DNA of 64,000 nucleotides from CAVXSP01 sp963724645 (GTDB taxonomy: Bacteria; Acidobacteriota; Vicinamibacteria; Vicinamibacterales; SCN-69-37), in NCBI GenBank assembly GCA_963724645.1, contig CAVRVJ010000007.1:248001-312000 (forward strand), in the 5' to 3' direction. A program made the position numbers and the translations under genes. Under the pieces are notes generated by a model. It made no database searches. It saw only the letters and a list, made by a program, of their open reading frames with translations, and was not told the DNA's origin. Of this stretch, positions 27,057-35,885 are shown piece after piece; positions within the stretch are counted from its first letter, which is position 1; each line of letters begins with the position of its first letter.

Positions 27057-28301
27057 ATGGGTTCCATAGCCACCATTCTCCACGCGGACCTCGACGCCTT
27101 TTATGCGTCGGTCGAACAACTGCTTGACCCTCGCCTGCGCGGCAAGCCGATTGCGGTCGGCGGCGGCGTCGTGCTCGCGGCCTCCTACGAAGCGCGGGCC
27201 TTCGGCGTACGAAGCGGCATGCCTGGGCGGCGCGCGCAGCAACTCTGTCCCGACCTCGTGTTTGTCGGCGGACATTTCGACGAATACCAACGGCTCGGCG
27301 ACGCCGCCATCAGAGTACTGAGCGATTTCACGCCTTCCATCGAGCGCATCTCCATCGACGAGGCCTTCGCCGACGTGGCAGGATGCACGCATCTCTTCGG
27401 TTCGCCGGCAGAGATCGCAAGGACGGTTCGGGCTCGCGTGCGCGCCGAGCTTGGCTTGCCGATGTCAATCGGCGTGGCGCGTACCAAGCACCTGGCGAAG
27501 GTTGCATCGCAGGTGGCTAAGCCGGATGGATTGGTCGTCGTCGATCCAGATACTGAACTCGACTTCCTTCACAAACTGCCCGTCGCGCTCATGTGGGGCG
27601 TGGGCCCCGCCACCGAGGCGCGGCTCGCCAAGATCGGTGTCACCACCATCGGTCAATTGGCTGAGAGCTCTCCTAAATCCGTGGAGCGATTGCTTGGGCA
27701 CGCGGTGGGAAGAAAGTTGACGGCACTCGCGTGGAACCGCGATCCGCGGCACATCCAGACGCGCCGGCGCGCGCGCTCTGCCGGCGCACAATCGGCGCTC
27801 GGACGACGGCCTGCGATCGAGCGCGTCTTCAAACCGACGCTCCATCATCTCGCCGACCGCATCGGCGCGCGGCTCCGCGCCAAATGCCTGGCGGGCCGGA
27901 CTATCACGGTCCGCGTGCGCTTCGCCGATTTGCGCTCGGTCACGCGCTCACTCACGCTGTCAGCACCGATTTCTGCCACGAGGGCTCTCGCTGAGATTGC
28001 CGAGGACTTGGTGCGCGGCGTCCTTGCGGATCACCGTGACGAGAGGACGATCTCGCTGCTGGCGATCTCCGTCTCACATCTCGAAGCGCATGCGATCGTG
28101 CAACTGGAGCTGCCGCTCGGGCTTGCCGACGAAGGACGCCGTCCTGGCACAAAGAAAGGCCTGGCGCGATCGCGCGCAGACCGGGCCGTCGATGCGATCC
28201 GCAAGCGCTTCGGAGGAAAAGCGGTGGATTATGGGTCAGCATCGCGGGGTGCGCGCTCTGTCCCTGACGAGTTCCGACGCCTTGCTGAAAGAGAGCTTTG
28301 A
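27057..28301 (+). CDS. dinB: DNA polymerase IV (Y-family)
   Basis: 414 aa. The catalytic palm motifs are intact: 'LHADLDAFYASVEQ' near the N-terminus, 'VLAASYEARAFGVRSGMPG', and 'SIDEAFADV' with the D-E pair. Then come 'LGLPMSIGVARTKHLAKVASQVAKPDGLVVV' and the helix-hairpin-helix region 'LMWGVGPATEARLAKIGVTTIGQLA'. The little-finger domain is complete. The C-terminus lacks an obvious beta-clamp motif (QLxLF); 'VQLELPLGL' may serve. It performs translesion synthesis and probably shares control with the upstream nuclease fusion. Confidence 0.93.
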   Translation: MGSIATILHADLDAFYASVEQLLDPRLRGKPIAVGGGVVLAASYEARAFGVRSGMPGRRAQQLCPDLVFVGGHFDEYQRLGDAAIRVLSDFTPSIERISIDEAFADVAGCTHLFGSPAEIARTVRARVRAELGLPMSIGVARTKHLAKVASQVAKPDGLVVVDPDTELDFLHKLPVALMWGVGPATEARLAKIGVTTIGQLAESSPKSVERLLGHAVGRKLTALAWNRDPRHIQTRRRARSAGAQSALGRRPAIERVFKPTLHHLADRIGARLRAKCLAGRTITVRVRFADLRSVTRSLTLSAPISATRALAEIAEDLVRGVLADHRDERTISLLAISVSHLEAHAIVQLELPLGLADEGRRPGTKKGLARSRADRAVDAIRKRFGGKAVDYGSASRGARSVPDEFRRLAEREL

Positions 28302-28355
28302 ATATCGCCGGCGCCCGCTGCCACCTTTGTCCTGAGATTTCACACTTTGGTTTAT

Positions 28356-28401
28356 TGGTCGGGGCGACTGGATTCGAACCAGCGACCCCCTACGCCCAAG
28401 G
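28356..28401. repeat. Partial tRNA-Pro 3' end, attachment-site copy 1
   Basis: 46 bp, with one mismatch, repeat the 3' part of tRNA-Pro at 44958-45003 (CCA end, acceptor strand, T arm, variable region, anticodon loop). The 5' half is missing. It marks the outer end of the tRNA-Pro-linked accessory region and lies 54 bp after dinB. Confidence 0.8.
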
Positions 28402-28738
28402 GCGCGGTCTCGCGAGCTGCTGCGACGTTATGCGAGACAGCGATGCGTTCAAGTTTTTGATCCAAAAGGACTTGACGCAGGTAATCGCATGACATCGCGG
28501 CGACATATCGCGCAGCGGAAGCCCGAGGGAACCCCGCAGAAATCCTATTTTCGCGCCGGCAACAGGTCTATGACCCCCTGTTTCAAAGCCCGAATGCGAT
28601 TCTTCTGGCCAGGGGACCGACGCGCTCGACGACTTCGCTATGCGTGTGGGGGAGAGTGTGAAGACCTGGGCGACCTCAGGATGCCGCTGCACTCCGGGCG
28701 AGACCTGAGCAGCGCGTCGAAGAGCCGTCAGCCTTGGC
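28402..28738. other. Island edge with nothing recognised
   Basis: Between attachment copy 1 and the DUF5615 toxin I see no convincing protein or RNA. Confidence 0.4.
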
Positions 28739-29125
28739 CTACTCGTCGCCCGCGCGCGGGCCGATCGGAAGCAAGCGAACTCGCACCCGAGCTGGCTCGA
28801 ACGTGACGATGCTGCCGTTCTCCAAAGCGTCGACGAGCTGGGGCAGGTTCGCGATCAACGTTCGCGCCAGTGCCTCCGGCTTGCGGCTACCCTCGCCGCG
28901 GAACTGGATGACCGACGGCTGTCGCGAGGAACGCATCGCGAGCAGCGTTCCGAAATCAGCATCCGCGGAAACGACGATCCGATGTTCGGCGGCAGCGCGC
29001 TCGAAGATCACCTCGTCATCGGCGTGCTGCAATCCTAATTCGCGAACATGGATTGCATCATGACCGGCCTGTTGCAGGAGAGCAGCGAGCGCTGGCGAAA
29101 GCGCGTTGTCAATCAGGAACCTCAT
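28739..29125 (-). CDS. DUF5615 PIN-like toxin
   Basis: 128 aa: 'MRFLIDNALSPALAALLQQAGHDAIHVRELGLQHADDEVIFERAAAEHRIVVSADADFGTLL'. This has the PIN-like order of acidic residues (Asp in 'LIDN', then 'DDEVIFERAAAE', then 'SADADF') expected of a ribonuclease. Family members pair with DUF433 antitoxins. The start overlaps the antitoxin stop by 4 bp. Confidence 0.85.
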   Translation of the reverse strand: MRFLIDNALSPALAALLQQAGHDAIHVRELGLQHADDEVIFERAAAEHRIVVSADADFGTLLAMRSSRQPSVIQFRGEGSRKPEALARTLIANLPQLVDALENGSIVTFEPARVRVRLLPIGPRAGDE

Positions 29126-29352
29126 TCGCCGGCGGCGAGGGGCAGCGCTCGTTCGCGGACGGCTTCGGCCGCAAAGAGCAGCGCCTCTCGGACGTCGTCA
29201 GCCTCAAGGTCGGGGTACAGCGCGAGGATACCCTCTGTGGTTTGCCCTTCTGCCACGAGGGCAACGACAGTCGCAACGGGAATCCGAAGACCGCGAAGAC
29301 ACGGAACTCCCCCCATCTGGCGGGGATTGGTCGTGATCCTCTTGAACTCCAT
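29122..29352 (-). CDS. DUF433 antitoxin
   Basis: 76 aa: 'ITTNPRQMGGVPCLRGLRIPVATVVALVAEGQTTEGILALYPDLEADDVREALLFAAE'. This is the standard DUF433 winged-helix-like antitoxin. It is upstream of and overlaps the DUF5615 toxin. A second DUF433/DUF5615 pair lies at 39.3-39.8 kb in the neighbouring island. Confidence 0.88.
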   Translation of the reverse strand: MEFKRITTNPRQMGGVPCLRGLRIPVATVVALVAEGQTTEGILALYPDLEADDVREALLFAAEAVRERALPLAAGE

Positions 29353-29443
29353 GTTGACAGTGTAGCCCGGAGGCAGCTGATCTCTGAAAGACAGCGCTCA
29401 GGCAGCCCTATTCGTCAAGCCACGATGCGAGGTCCCGGGGCGT

Positions 29444-30600
29444 CTACCAGGGGTCAGCGACCAACTCCTGGTACAGCGTCTGAAATTCGACGCGCTTGTC
29501 CGGATCAGGGCTTCTGTTCGGCTGGAACGACGTCGGCTGAACCAGCACGAAGTGCTCGAACGGGCGGGATGCCGCCTGTGCGCGAGCGTTTACCTGATGT
29601 CGAACCGGACCGCACTGCATGAAGATGATCGGGTGATGGCCGTCCTTGCGCGCGACGGTTGCCGACAAGCCAACGACAAATCGGGCTTTGGCTTGGCGTA
29701 CCACCTGCTCGAAACTGTGCGCCGACAGGTGATGGCACTCATCAACGATCACATGGCCGTATTCAGCGACGCGGTCATCCACGACGCCTTTTCGGACGAG
29801 ACTCTGAATGATGCCGACATCAATCTGTCCAGTCGGGCGATTTCGTGCTCCTCCGATTCGTCCGATAGATTTCGCCGGGACATCGAGGAACGTCGAGAGA
29901 CGCTCTATCCATTGGTCGAGCAGCTGCCGGCGATGAACTAGCACGAGCGTGTTCACGCCGCGCCGGGCGATGAGCCACGCGGCGACGACGGTCTTGCCGA
30001 ACGCTGTTGTGGCTGCCAATACGCCAGTCTCATGACGCAGCATCGCGTCCGCTGCTGCCTTCTGCTGCTGCCGAAGCTCGCCTTGAAACTTCACCTCCAA
30101 ACGACTGCCGTCGCAACGTTCGTCGCGAGTGGCCGTGCGAACACCAAGATCCGTGAGGGCCTTGCGAACGTCATCGAGGCAGCCGCGCGGCAGTCCGATG
30201 TGATGCGGAAGATCCTCGGCGCACGCGACAACGCGTGGCTTGTTGTATGTCGAAAGCCGCATCGCCTGCGCTTTGTAGAACTCGGGATTCTGGAACGCAG
30301 CGAGCCGAAGCAATCGGTTTCGAAGTCCCGGATGCAGCCCTTGCTTGGGGATGTAGATCTGATTGCCAAGGACGAGTTCCAACGTCGTTGGCAAATCGCC
30401 GACGATCGGGGCCTCTCTTCGACGTGACGGGGGTGCAGTCCAGGGCTCTGTCTCTCCATCGTCCTGCGGTGGCAACCGTACGCCGAAAATGCGGCCTCGT
30501 CGTTCAGCGTCCTCGACGCTCTCTTCAATCTGAGGCCTGTGGTCCGCAATAATGCCGGGCGCCAGGAATTTGTACGAATTCAACGCACCCCCGGCGCGTC
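29444..30600 (-). pseudogene. Truncated TOTE-type DEAD/DEAH helicase (primase domain missing)
   Basis: The homologous part begins around 'VEDAERRGRIFGVRLPPQDD' and continues 'LVLGNQIYIPKQGLHPGLRN', 'RLAAFQNPEFYKAQAMRLST', 'HIGLPRGCLDDVRKAL'. Walker A follows as 'TTAFGKTVVAAWLIA', then 'LVLVHRRQLLDQWIERL', the DECH box in 'VIVDECHHLSA' and 'FVVGLSATVARKDGHHPI'. It ends abruptly at 'YQELVADPW'. This is the helicase type fused to an archaeo-eukaryotic primase in TOTE conflict systems. The N-terminal primase and the second RecA-like domain are both absent, and a transposase gene lies at the 5' side. Confidence 0.75.
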
Positions 30601-30738
30601 GGGCATGGGCGATCCTGGCATTTTGGAGACGTCGCCGCCGGATAAACGTATCGGGTACGATCCGGCCGCCATGGCCCAATCTCGTCCCCGCGCCGCGCTT
30701 CAAACCGTCCCGCGCAGTGCGATCTCCTGCGGCTGGCC

Positions 30739-31764
30739 TTGACGGCGGGCCGATCGCACGCGCAACTCGCGGCCGAGAATCTGTTCTTGAAAAAGCAGCT
30801 GGCGTTGTATCTGGAGCGGCACGTGAAGCCGCGGCGCGCCGACGATGCGACGCGGATTGCGCTCGTCGCGTTGTCGTGGCTGATCGACTGGCGTCACATC
30901 ACGGTCGTGAAGCCGGAGACGCTCATCCGATGGCATCGAAAGGGCTTCCAATTGTTCTGGCGCTGGAAGTCAAGGCCTTGTGGCCGACCGCGATTGCCGG
31001 CGGACCTGCGGCGGCTGGTCGCGGCCATGGCGGCGGTGAATCGCACGTGGGGCGAAGAGCGGATCGCGTCGGAACTCCTGGTAAAGCTTGGGATTCGCGT
31101 GTCGCCTCGGACCGTCAGGCGCTATATGTCTCGGGGTTCCGCGCCTCGGGGCGGCGCGCGGTCGCAGACGTGGAGCACATTTGTCCGGAATCACGCCAGC
31201 GCCATGTTGGCGTGCGATTTCTGTGTCGCGGTCACGGCGACGTTTCGCGTGTTCTACGTCTTCGTGGTGTTGAACATCGGCACGCGCCGGATCTTGCACT
31301 GGAATGTGACCGACCATCCGACGGCTGATTGGACGGCGCAGTTCCGGATGGTCGTGTCAGGTGACCAGCCTCATCGATGGCTGATTCACGACCGCGACAG
31401 CATCTACTCCGAGGGCGTCGATGCCAGCTTGGCGTCCATGGGTCTGACAATTCTCAAGGCGCCCGTGCGGGCACCACAGGCCAATGCATTTTGCGAGCGG
31501 TTGATCGGCAGCATCCGTCGCGAGTGTCTGGATTGGCTGATCGTGCTGAATGAACGGCATCTCCGGTCCGTCCTGACGGAATGGGTGGCTCACTACAACC
31601 ACGGACGCCCGCATGCGAGCTTGGGACCAGGCATCCCAGATCCGCAGGGTGAAAAGATCCCAGAGTTGGCACACCGTCATCGCCTGCCGGTCAGCTCTCA
31701 AGTCGTCGCGAAGCCTGTGTTGAGCGGACTGCATCACGAGTACCGACTAGAATCCGCTGCGTGA
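30739..31764 (+). CDS. Integrase-core (rve, DDE) transposase
   Basis: About 341 aa. The N-terminal part reads 'LAAENLFLKKQLALYLERHVKPRRADDATRIALVALSWLIDW', then 'VVKPETLIRWHRKGFQLFWRWKSRPCGRPRLPADL', and the HTH 'TWGEERIASELLVKLGIRVSPRTVRRYM'. The catalytic core has 'MLACDFCVAVTATFRVFYVF' (D), 'HDRDSIYS' (D), and 'APQANAFCERLIGSIRRECLDW' (E). It belongs to the IS481/IS3-like rve group. The frame is open upstream of 30739, so the true start is uncertain. I could not identify terminal inverted repeats. It abuts the truncated TOTE helicase. Confidence 0.82.
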   Translation: MTAGRSHAQLAAENLFLKKQLALYLERHVKPRRADDATRIALVALSWLIDWRHITVVKPETLIRWHRKGFQLFWRWKSRPCGRPRLPADLRRLVAAMAAVNRTWGEERIASELLVKLGIRVSPRTVRRYMSRGSAPRGGARSQTWSTFVRNHASAMLACDFCVAVTATFRVFYVFVVLNIGTRRILHWNVTDHPTADWTAQFRMVVSGDQPHRWLIHDRDSIYSEGVDASLASMGLTILKAPVRAPQANAFCERLIGSIRRECLDWLIVLNERHLRSVLTEWVAHYNHGRPHASLGPGIPDPQGEKIPELAHRHRLPVSSQVVAKPVLSGLHHEYRLESAA

Positions 31765-31855
31765 GGCCGGCTACGACATTGGGCGCACTTGTTTTTGCGG
31801 ATCACACCCGGGCAGCGCTGATTCGGATGAGTCTAGCTGACTGTAGGATCATGCC

Positions 31856-32053
31856 ATGACCCTGATGCCTGGCGAGCGCGCGGCAACGCTCGGTCGCGAA
31901 ACAGTGGAGCTCCTCCGCGCCGGTGGCTACACCGCGCCATCCGGGCGACTCGTGGACCTTCGCGCGAGTCTCGAGGCGTCAGCACGAGGCACGGTCGAGT
32001 ATCCTCCCGAGCGCGGGATTGGGCCGCCGGCTACGGGAATCGAACCCTCTTAA
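31856..32053 (+). pseudogene. N-terminal fragment of microbial-type PARG (TIGR02452-like)
   Basis: 'RAATLGRETVELLRAGGYTA', then 'PSGRLVDLRASLEASARGTVEYPPE', matches the N-terminal helical region of bacterial poly(ADP-ribose) glycohydrolase-like proteins (DUF2263/TIGR02452). The catalytic macrodomain is missing, because the frame becomes unrelated after about 32005 and stops at 32053. It is a remnant of an ADP-ribose-removing enzyme. Confidence 0.6.
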
Positions 32054-32272
32054 CGCGCATTTCTAAATTGGTGATGGCGCGCGACTTCTGGCGTTAAGGG
32101 TTTGACTCTCAGCGAGTTGCGAATCTTCGCGAGGACACCCGCGTCCTCGCGAGTCCACTGAAATCGACCGGCGTTTTGGAGATATTCTGGAAACGGACGG
32201 AGTCGCATCCCAGCGCCGAGCCGCCGGATTTCGGCCCTGCCGGCCCGAAACCACTGCTACGATTTGTGGGCA

Positions 32273-32514
32273 ATGCCGACGGTGGCGGTCGTGAACGGCG
32301 TGCGAATCGAGGTCTACCTCGACGAGCATCCGCCGCCACACTTCCTGCGGAATTCGTCGCGCAGATCCGGATCGACACGTTGGAGATCATCAAGGGCAGC
32401 CTGCCGACACCGCAGTGGCAGGATGTCCGTCAGTGGGCCGCCACGCGCCAGGATCAACTGCAGAGAGCGTGGGACGCGTGTGCGGCCGGCACAAACCCGG
32501 GGAACGTCCTATGA
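32273..32514 (+). pseudogene. DUF4160 protein with one frameshift
   Basis: ATG 32273 starts 'MPTVAVVNGVRIEVYLDEHP', ending 'PPHF'. At about 32342 the pattern moves to another frame: 'LPAEFVAQIRIDTLEIIKGS', 'QLQRAWDACAAGTNPGNVL', stop 32514. Together this is a full DUF4160 domain of about 80 aa. The stop overlaps the next start (ATGA). DUF4160 and DUF2442 commonly occur as such a pair and have been viewed as possible toxin-antitoxin-like modules. Confidence 0.75.
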
Positions 32515-32753
32515 GTGAAATCCCGAGAATCGTTTCTGCTGAGCCGGTCATTCACGGCGTGCTGAAGATCCAATGGAACGACGGCTATGCCGGTGTGGTC
32601 GATCTTCGACCGGTCATTGAGCGTGGCGCAGTCTTCACGTACCTCGAGGATCCAAATCGGTTTCAGCAGGTCCGGGTCGGCGAGCACGGCCACTCGCCGG
32701 CTTCGATTTGGCGCAGTCTCGCCCGCAGCGGTCCGTGGGTTTGCGCTGTTTGA
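32511..32753 (+). CDS. DUF2442 protein, altered C-terminus
   Basis: 80 aa: 'EIPRIVSAEPVIHGVLKIQWNDGYAGVVDLRPVIERGAVFTYLEDPNRFQQVRVGEHGHS'. This is the DUF2442 core. Intact relatives continue 'W...dlgaD.L...a', whereas here the tail becomes 'IWRSLARSGPWVCAV'. An indel near 32700 probably changed the end. It is coupled to the DUF4160 gene. Confidence 0.72.
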   Translation: MSEIPRIVSAEPVIHGVLKIQWNDGYAGVVDLRPVIERGAVFTYLEDPNRFQQVRVGEHGHSPASIWRSLARSGPWVCAV

Positions 32754-32868
32754 GAGTGCGAGCCCGGCTGTCCATGCGGACTCTCCCCTCTGGTGACATG
32801 TTGACGCGCGACGGTTGTCGATAGGACTCATTCGGGTTCATCGTCAGGGCCGCGCTCAGGTGGCAACA

Positions 32869-34002
32869 ATGGCAGTCTGGAAGTCCGTGTTCCTCCACGA
32901 GTTCCTCGACGGGAATCCTCTGAACTTTCACGCGGTGAGCGGGGAACTGCACGTCATTCCCGGCGGCCCTGTCATCGTCCCGCCGCCGGACGCTGACGAT
33001 CGGGGCTTCCCGATCTCGCCAGGGACGTCGCTCGACTTTCGTCTCGAGGCCCCGTTGAACGACGTCATCGGCTTCGACCTGAGCATCGACCTCCTGTTCC
33101 CGTTGCAGCCGGGGGTGCAGGACTTTCCGCTGGTGTCGCTCGGGGATGGCCAGGTGATCTTGTCGATGGGCCATCTCGACATCGATCCGGGATTCACGCC
33201 GGAGACGGGCCAATGCCGGATTGGGCTCCGCGTCGGGTCGCGGCTCGTCGAGTTCAACGACCTGATCGTTCAGCACCGCCGAACGACCCGGTTTCGAGTG
33301 CGCTGGCACACGCTTGGACAGGCGCAGATTTTCCACGACGGCGTGCTGCGGGCGTACGAGCCCGCGTGTGCGCCGGGCGCGTCGTTCAGCCTCGATCGGC
33401 TGATCGTGGGCGGGTTTCCAAGTGGCCCGCCGACGCTCAGCCCGAAGTTTCTCGCGCGACGTGTGTATCTGAAAGTGGTGCGTCGCCATGACGCGCAGAA
33501 CGAGCTCGACCAACACGTGCCGATCGACACATACCTGCTCCCACGATCCCCATGTGCGGTGACCGTCCGCGCGCTGCAGGACGATCTCGGCGTCGAAACG
33601 CGAAAGTTCATGACCGAGATCATGTTGAAGCTGACGAGCCCGTGGCAGGAAGGGCAGGCCGGCGGGCCATTCTCGCCGCAAGCGGTGGCCGCGCAGGACG
33701 CCGCGGCCGCTGCAGTCAGAGCGTTCGGCGGGTTTCTGGATCGACGCGACCCGGCCGACGCCGATGCCTTTCTCCGGCACATCGGCGAGTTTCTCGACGT
33801 CGTCGCAGGGGCCGATCCGGCGCGGTACGCGCAACTGGTCACGGAACTATCGAATCGCGCACAGACGTTGGATCCCTACTGTCGCGAGACATTGAAGCCG
33901 GTCTACGTCGCGAACGCGAAGACTCTCGATCCCGTGCGGCGTCTTCTCGAAGCGGCGTGGACTCGTGCCATGACCGCTCGGGCCGGAGGTGCACATGGCT
34001 AA
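32869..34002 (+). CDS. Unknown protein with ConA-like N-terminal domain
   Basis: 377 aa from ATG 32869. Residues 1-215 are beta-rich with the rhythm of a LamG/concanavalin domain ('GELHVIPGGPVIVPPPDADDRGF', 'TGQCRIGLRVGSRLVEFNDLIVQHR', 'TTRFRVRWHTLGQAQIFHDGVLRAYEP', 'FSLDRLIVGG'). Residues 250-377 are helical and Ala-rich ('AQDAAAAAVRAFGGFLDRRD'). There is no signal peptide. The 3' end overlaps the following gene by 8 bp, so the two are coupled and probably work together. I do not recognise the family. Confidence 0.72.
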   Translation: MAVWKSVFLHEFLDGNPLNFHAVSGELHVIPGGPVIVPPPDADDRGFPISPGTSLDFRLEAPLNDVIGFDLSIDLLFPLQPGVQDFPLVSLGDGQVILSMGHLDIDPGFTPETGQCRIGLRVGSRLVEFNDLIVQHRRTTRFRVRWHTLGQAQIFHDGVLRAYEPACAPGASFSLDRLIVGGFPSGPPTLSPKFLARRVYLKVVRRHDAQNELDQHVPIDTYLLPRSPCAVTVRALQDDLGVETRKFMTEIMLKLTSPWQEGQAGGPFSPQAVAAQDAAAAAVRAFGGFLDRRDPADADAFLRHIGEFLDVVAGADPARYAQLVTELSNRAQTLDPYCRETLKPVYVANAKTLDPVRRLLEAAWTRAMTARAGGAHG

Positions 34003-35515
34003 TCTCGACGCCCTCACGAAGTTCGCCTCGGAGCACCAACACAATCTCACCGGGCCGCTGAAGCACAAGCAGGTGGAGCAGCTCGCCGCCGCCTGGCTTC
34101 CGAGGATTCGGTTCCACGAGAACGAGCGCTTCCATCCGATCCCGCTGACGTCGCTGTTCACCGTCCCGCCCGAGGCGTTCCGGGGGATGACGGATGCGGA
34201 GAAGGACTCGTTCCGCGTCGGCGCCTTCGCGTTCGGAGAGCGCTTCGATCCGCCGATCGTGGTCGATGGAAGCGGATTCCCGACCGTGCTGGGTTCCGGC
34301 GCTCGCGCCGCGGAGGCCCTGGACGACGTGGAGATCAGCACGTCCTCCTTCTACAGTTACGGTGGGCGCCTCGAGGCCGGCTACAAGTTCTTCGGGTCTG
34401 AGGGCACACTGAAGGGCGGCGACGTCGGACCGGGCAACCCGCGCAAGCCGCGCCATCTGCCGGTCACCGTGCACGCAGAGCTGCGCATGCTTCTCGAGAT
34501 GTTGAAGCACGAGATCCAGCTCGACAGCCTGCCGTCCTTCGTGCGCAAACCGATCGATGCCATCTGGACCGGGTTCGACGTCGAGGAGCTGTTCTTCATC
34601 CAGGCAGCGTTTGCTGCCGACTTCGCACGAAGGGAACAGCGGGCGACGCTGGCCCGCCTGATCGACGCACACGAACACGGCGATACGGCCAAGTTCGACG
34701 AGGAGCTCGAGAGTCTGCCGAAGGGCTGGACGCTGGCGCAGCGGGCCTGGGACGCGGTCACGCGTTTCGCGTTTCTCGAGTTCTATTTCGTCTACGCGTT
34801 CAACGACTACAAGGAGTACGGGGAGTGGCCTTTCCAGAACGAACACGAGGGAGACGTCGAGGGCTGCTGCGTCGTCTTCACGCGCGCGTCGCTCGAGCGG
34901 TTCGCGGCCGGCGGATCGTTGGAGGACGTGGTACCGCACACGGTCATCTCGTCGGTGCACAACGAGAGTGATGGCCTCGACAAGATCAAGAAGCTGCCGA
35001 GTGAGCGCGTCAGTGCGCGCCTGGCTCTCATCGTCTACCCAGCCGTGGGAAGCCACGCCACATATCTGGCAAACGAAGAACACGACATCCTCGGTTTCGG
35101 GGATGTCGTCGTCGACAAACCTGGCGATGTTCTCGGTACGCTGGTCGTGCTCGGTGCGCTCACAGGGACTTTGTCGCTCCTTCCGGTGCTTGCTTTCCTC
35201 TTCGGTCTTCTCGAGCTCCTCCTGGATGCCGAGGACTACACCTCTGACGAGGGCGGCTCGATCGGCCCCGATCCGCCCGGGTCAGACCCGCTGGTGTTCG
35301 AAAGGCGAATCGTGGTCACGCCGCTGTCCCACTTCGAGACCGGCGTGAACATCTACCAGGCGGCGCTTCGGCCCAGCCTTGCATTGCGCGGCTTCCCTGG
35401 CCCATGGGGAGCCACCTCTGGCTTCGTCGACAAGAGCCCCGGCTGGCAGACAAAGACGGGGCGGTATTTCCGGAAGTTCGTCAAGAACGGCGAGATCGCT
35501 CCCGAGATCTTCTGA
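33995..35515 (+). CDS. Vps62-like protein with membrane hairpin, unknown function
   Basis: 506 aa from ATG 33995, with GGAGGT at 33985-33990. 'WLPRIRFHENERFHPIPL' near the N-terminus, 'FYFVYAFNDYKEYGEW', 'NEHEGDVEGCCVVFTRASLE' and 'LIVYPAVGSHATYLANEEHD' match the pattern of Vps62-type (PF06101-like) proteins, whose hallmark is HEGDWE...GSHA. A hydrophobic pair (about residues 385-415, 'LGTLVVLGALTGTLSLLPVLAF') suggests membrane association. No signal peptide is seen. The tight link to the ConA-like gene and the island location suggest a two-component accessory system. The assignment is by motif only. Confidence 0.7.
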   Translation: MANLDALTKFASEHQHNLTGPLKHKQVEQLAAAWLPRIRFHENERFHPIPLTSLFTVPPEAFRGMTDAEKDSFRVGAFAFGERFDPPIVVDGSGFPTVLGSGARAAEALDDVEISTSSFYSYGGRLEAGYKFFGSEGTLKGGDVGPGNPRKPRHLPVTVHAELRMLLEMLKHEIQLDSLPSFVRKPIDAIWTGFDVEELFFIQAAFAADFARREQRATLARLIDAHEHGDTAKFDEELESLPKGWTLAQRAWDAVTRFAFLEFYFVYAFNDYKEYGEWPFQNEHEGDVEGCCVVFTRASLERFAAGGSLEDVVPHTVISSVHNESDGLDKIKKLPSERVSARLALIVYPAVGSHATYLANEEHDILGFGDVVVDKPGDVLGTLVVLGALTGTLSLLPVLAFLFGLLELLLDAEDYTSDEGGSIGPDPPGSDPLVFERRIVVTPLSHFETGVNIYQAALRPSLALRGFPGPWGATSGFVDKSPGWQTKTGRYFRKFVKNGEIAPEIF

Positions 35516-35609
35516 CGATCGTTCACGACTGGGCCGCATTACCTTCGCCCACGTCGACAATTCTCGCCCGTAGGAACGACCCGGCGTCGAAAGACGACCG
35601 ACCGGCCCC

Positions 35610-35885
35610 GTAGTGTTCCATTGTTCGGCCGACGTCATGATCACGCGGCACGCGTGTAGTAGTTCAGAAGGCCGCCCAGCCGCGAGCGACGACGCACCCG
35701 ACCGGCCGCGTCAAGTGCCGGTTGACACACGATCAATGCGTTCCCGACCCCTTGATGATTTCGCTCGTGATGATAGTGGTCGACGAAGTCGGCCACCGTT
35801 CGCCGGAAATGGCGCTCCCGATCGGAATCAGCCGATTCAGACACTCTTCCTTGATCGACCGCACGAACCGCTCGGCGTGCGCGAA
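35610..35885 (-). pseudogene. C-terminal transposase (rve-type) fragment with terminal region
   Basis: Minus-strand pieces read 'FAHAERFVRSIKEECLNRLI' and 'FRRTVADFVDHYHHERNHQG', then 'RSRLGGLLNYYTRAA'-stop at about 35645. This is the end of an integrase-core transposase, shifted once between the pieces. A diverged copy of the same stretch lies at 38660-38862. It is fused back-to-back with another transposase fragment at about 35885. Confidence 0.65.

Noticed and set aside
28356..28430. tRNA gene at the 28.36 kb copy
   Set aside because: Only the 3' half matches tRNA-Pro. The acceptor 5' strand and D arm are missing, so it is an attachment-site fragment.
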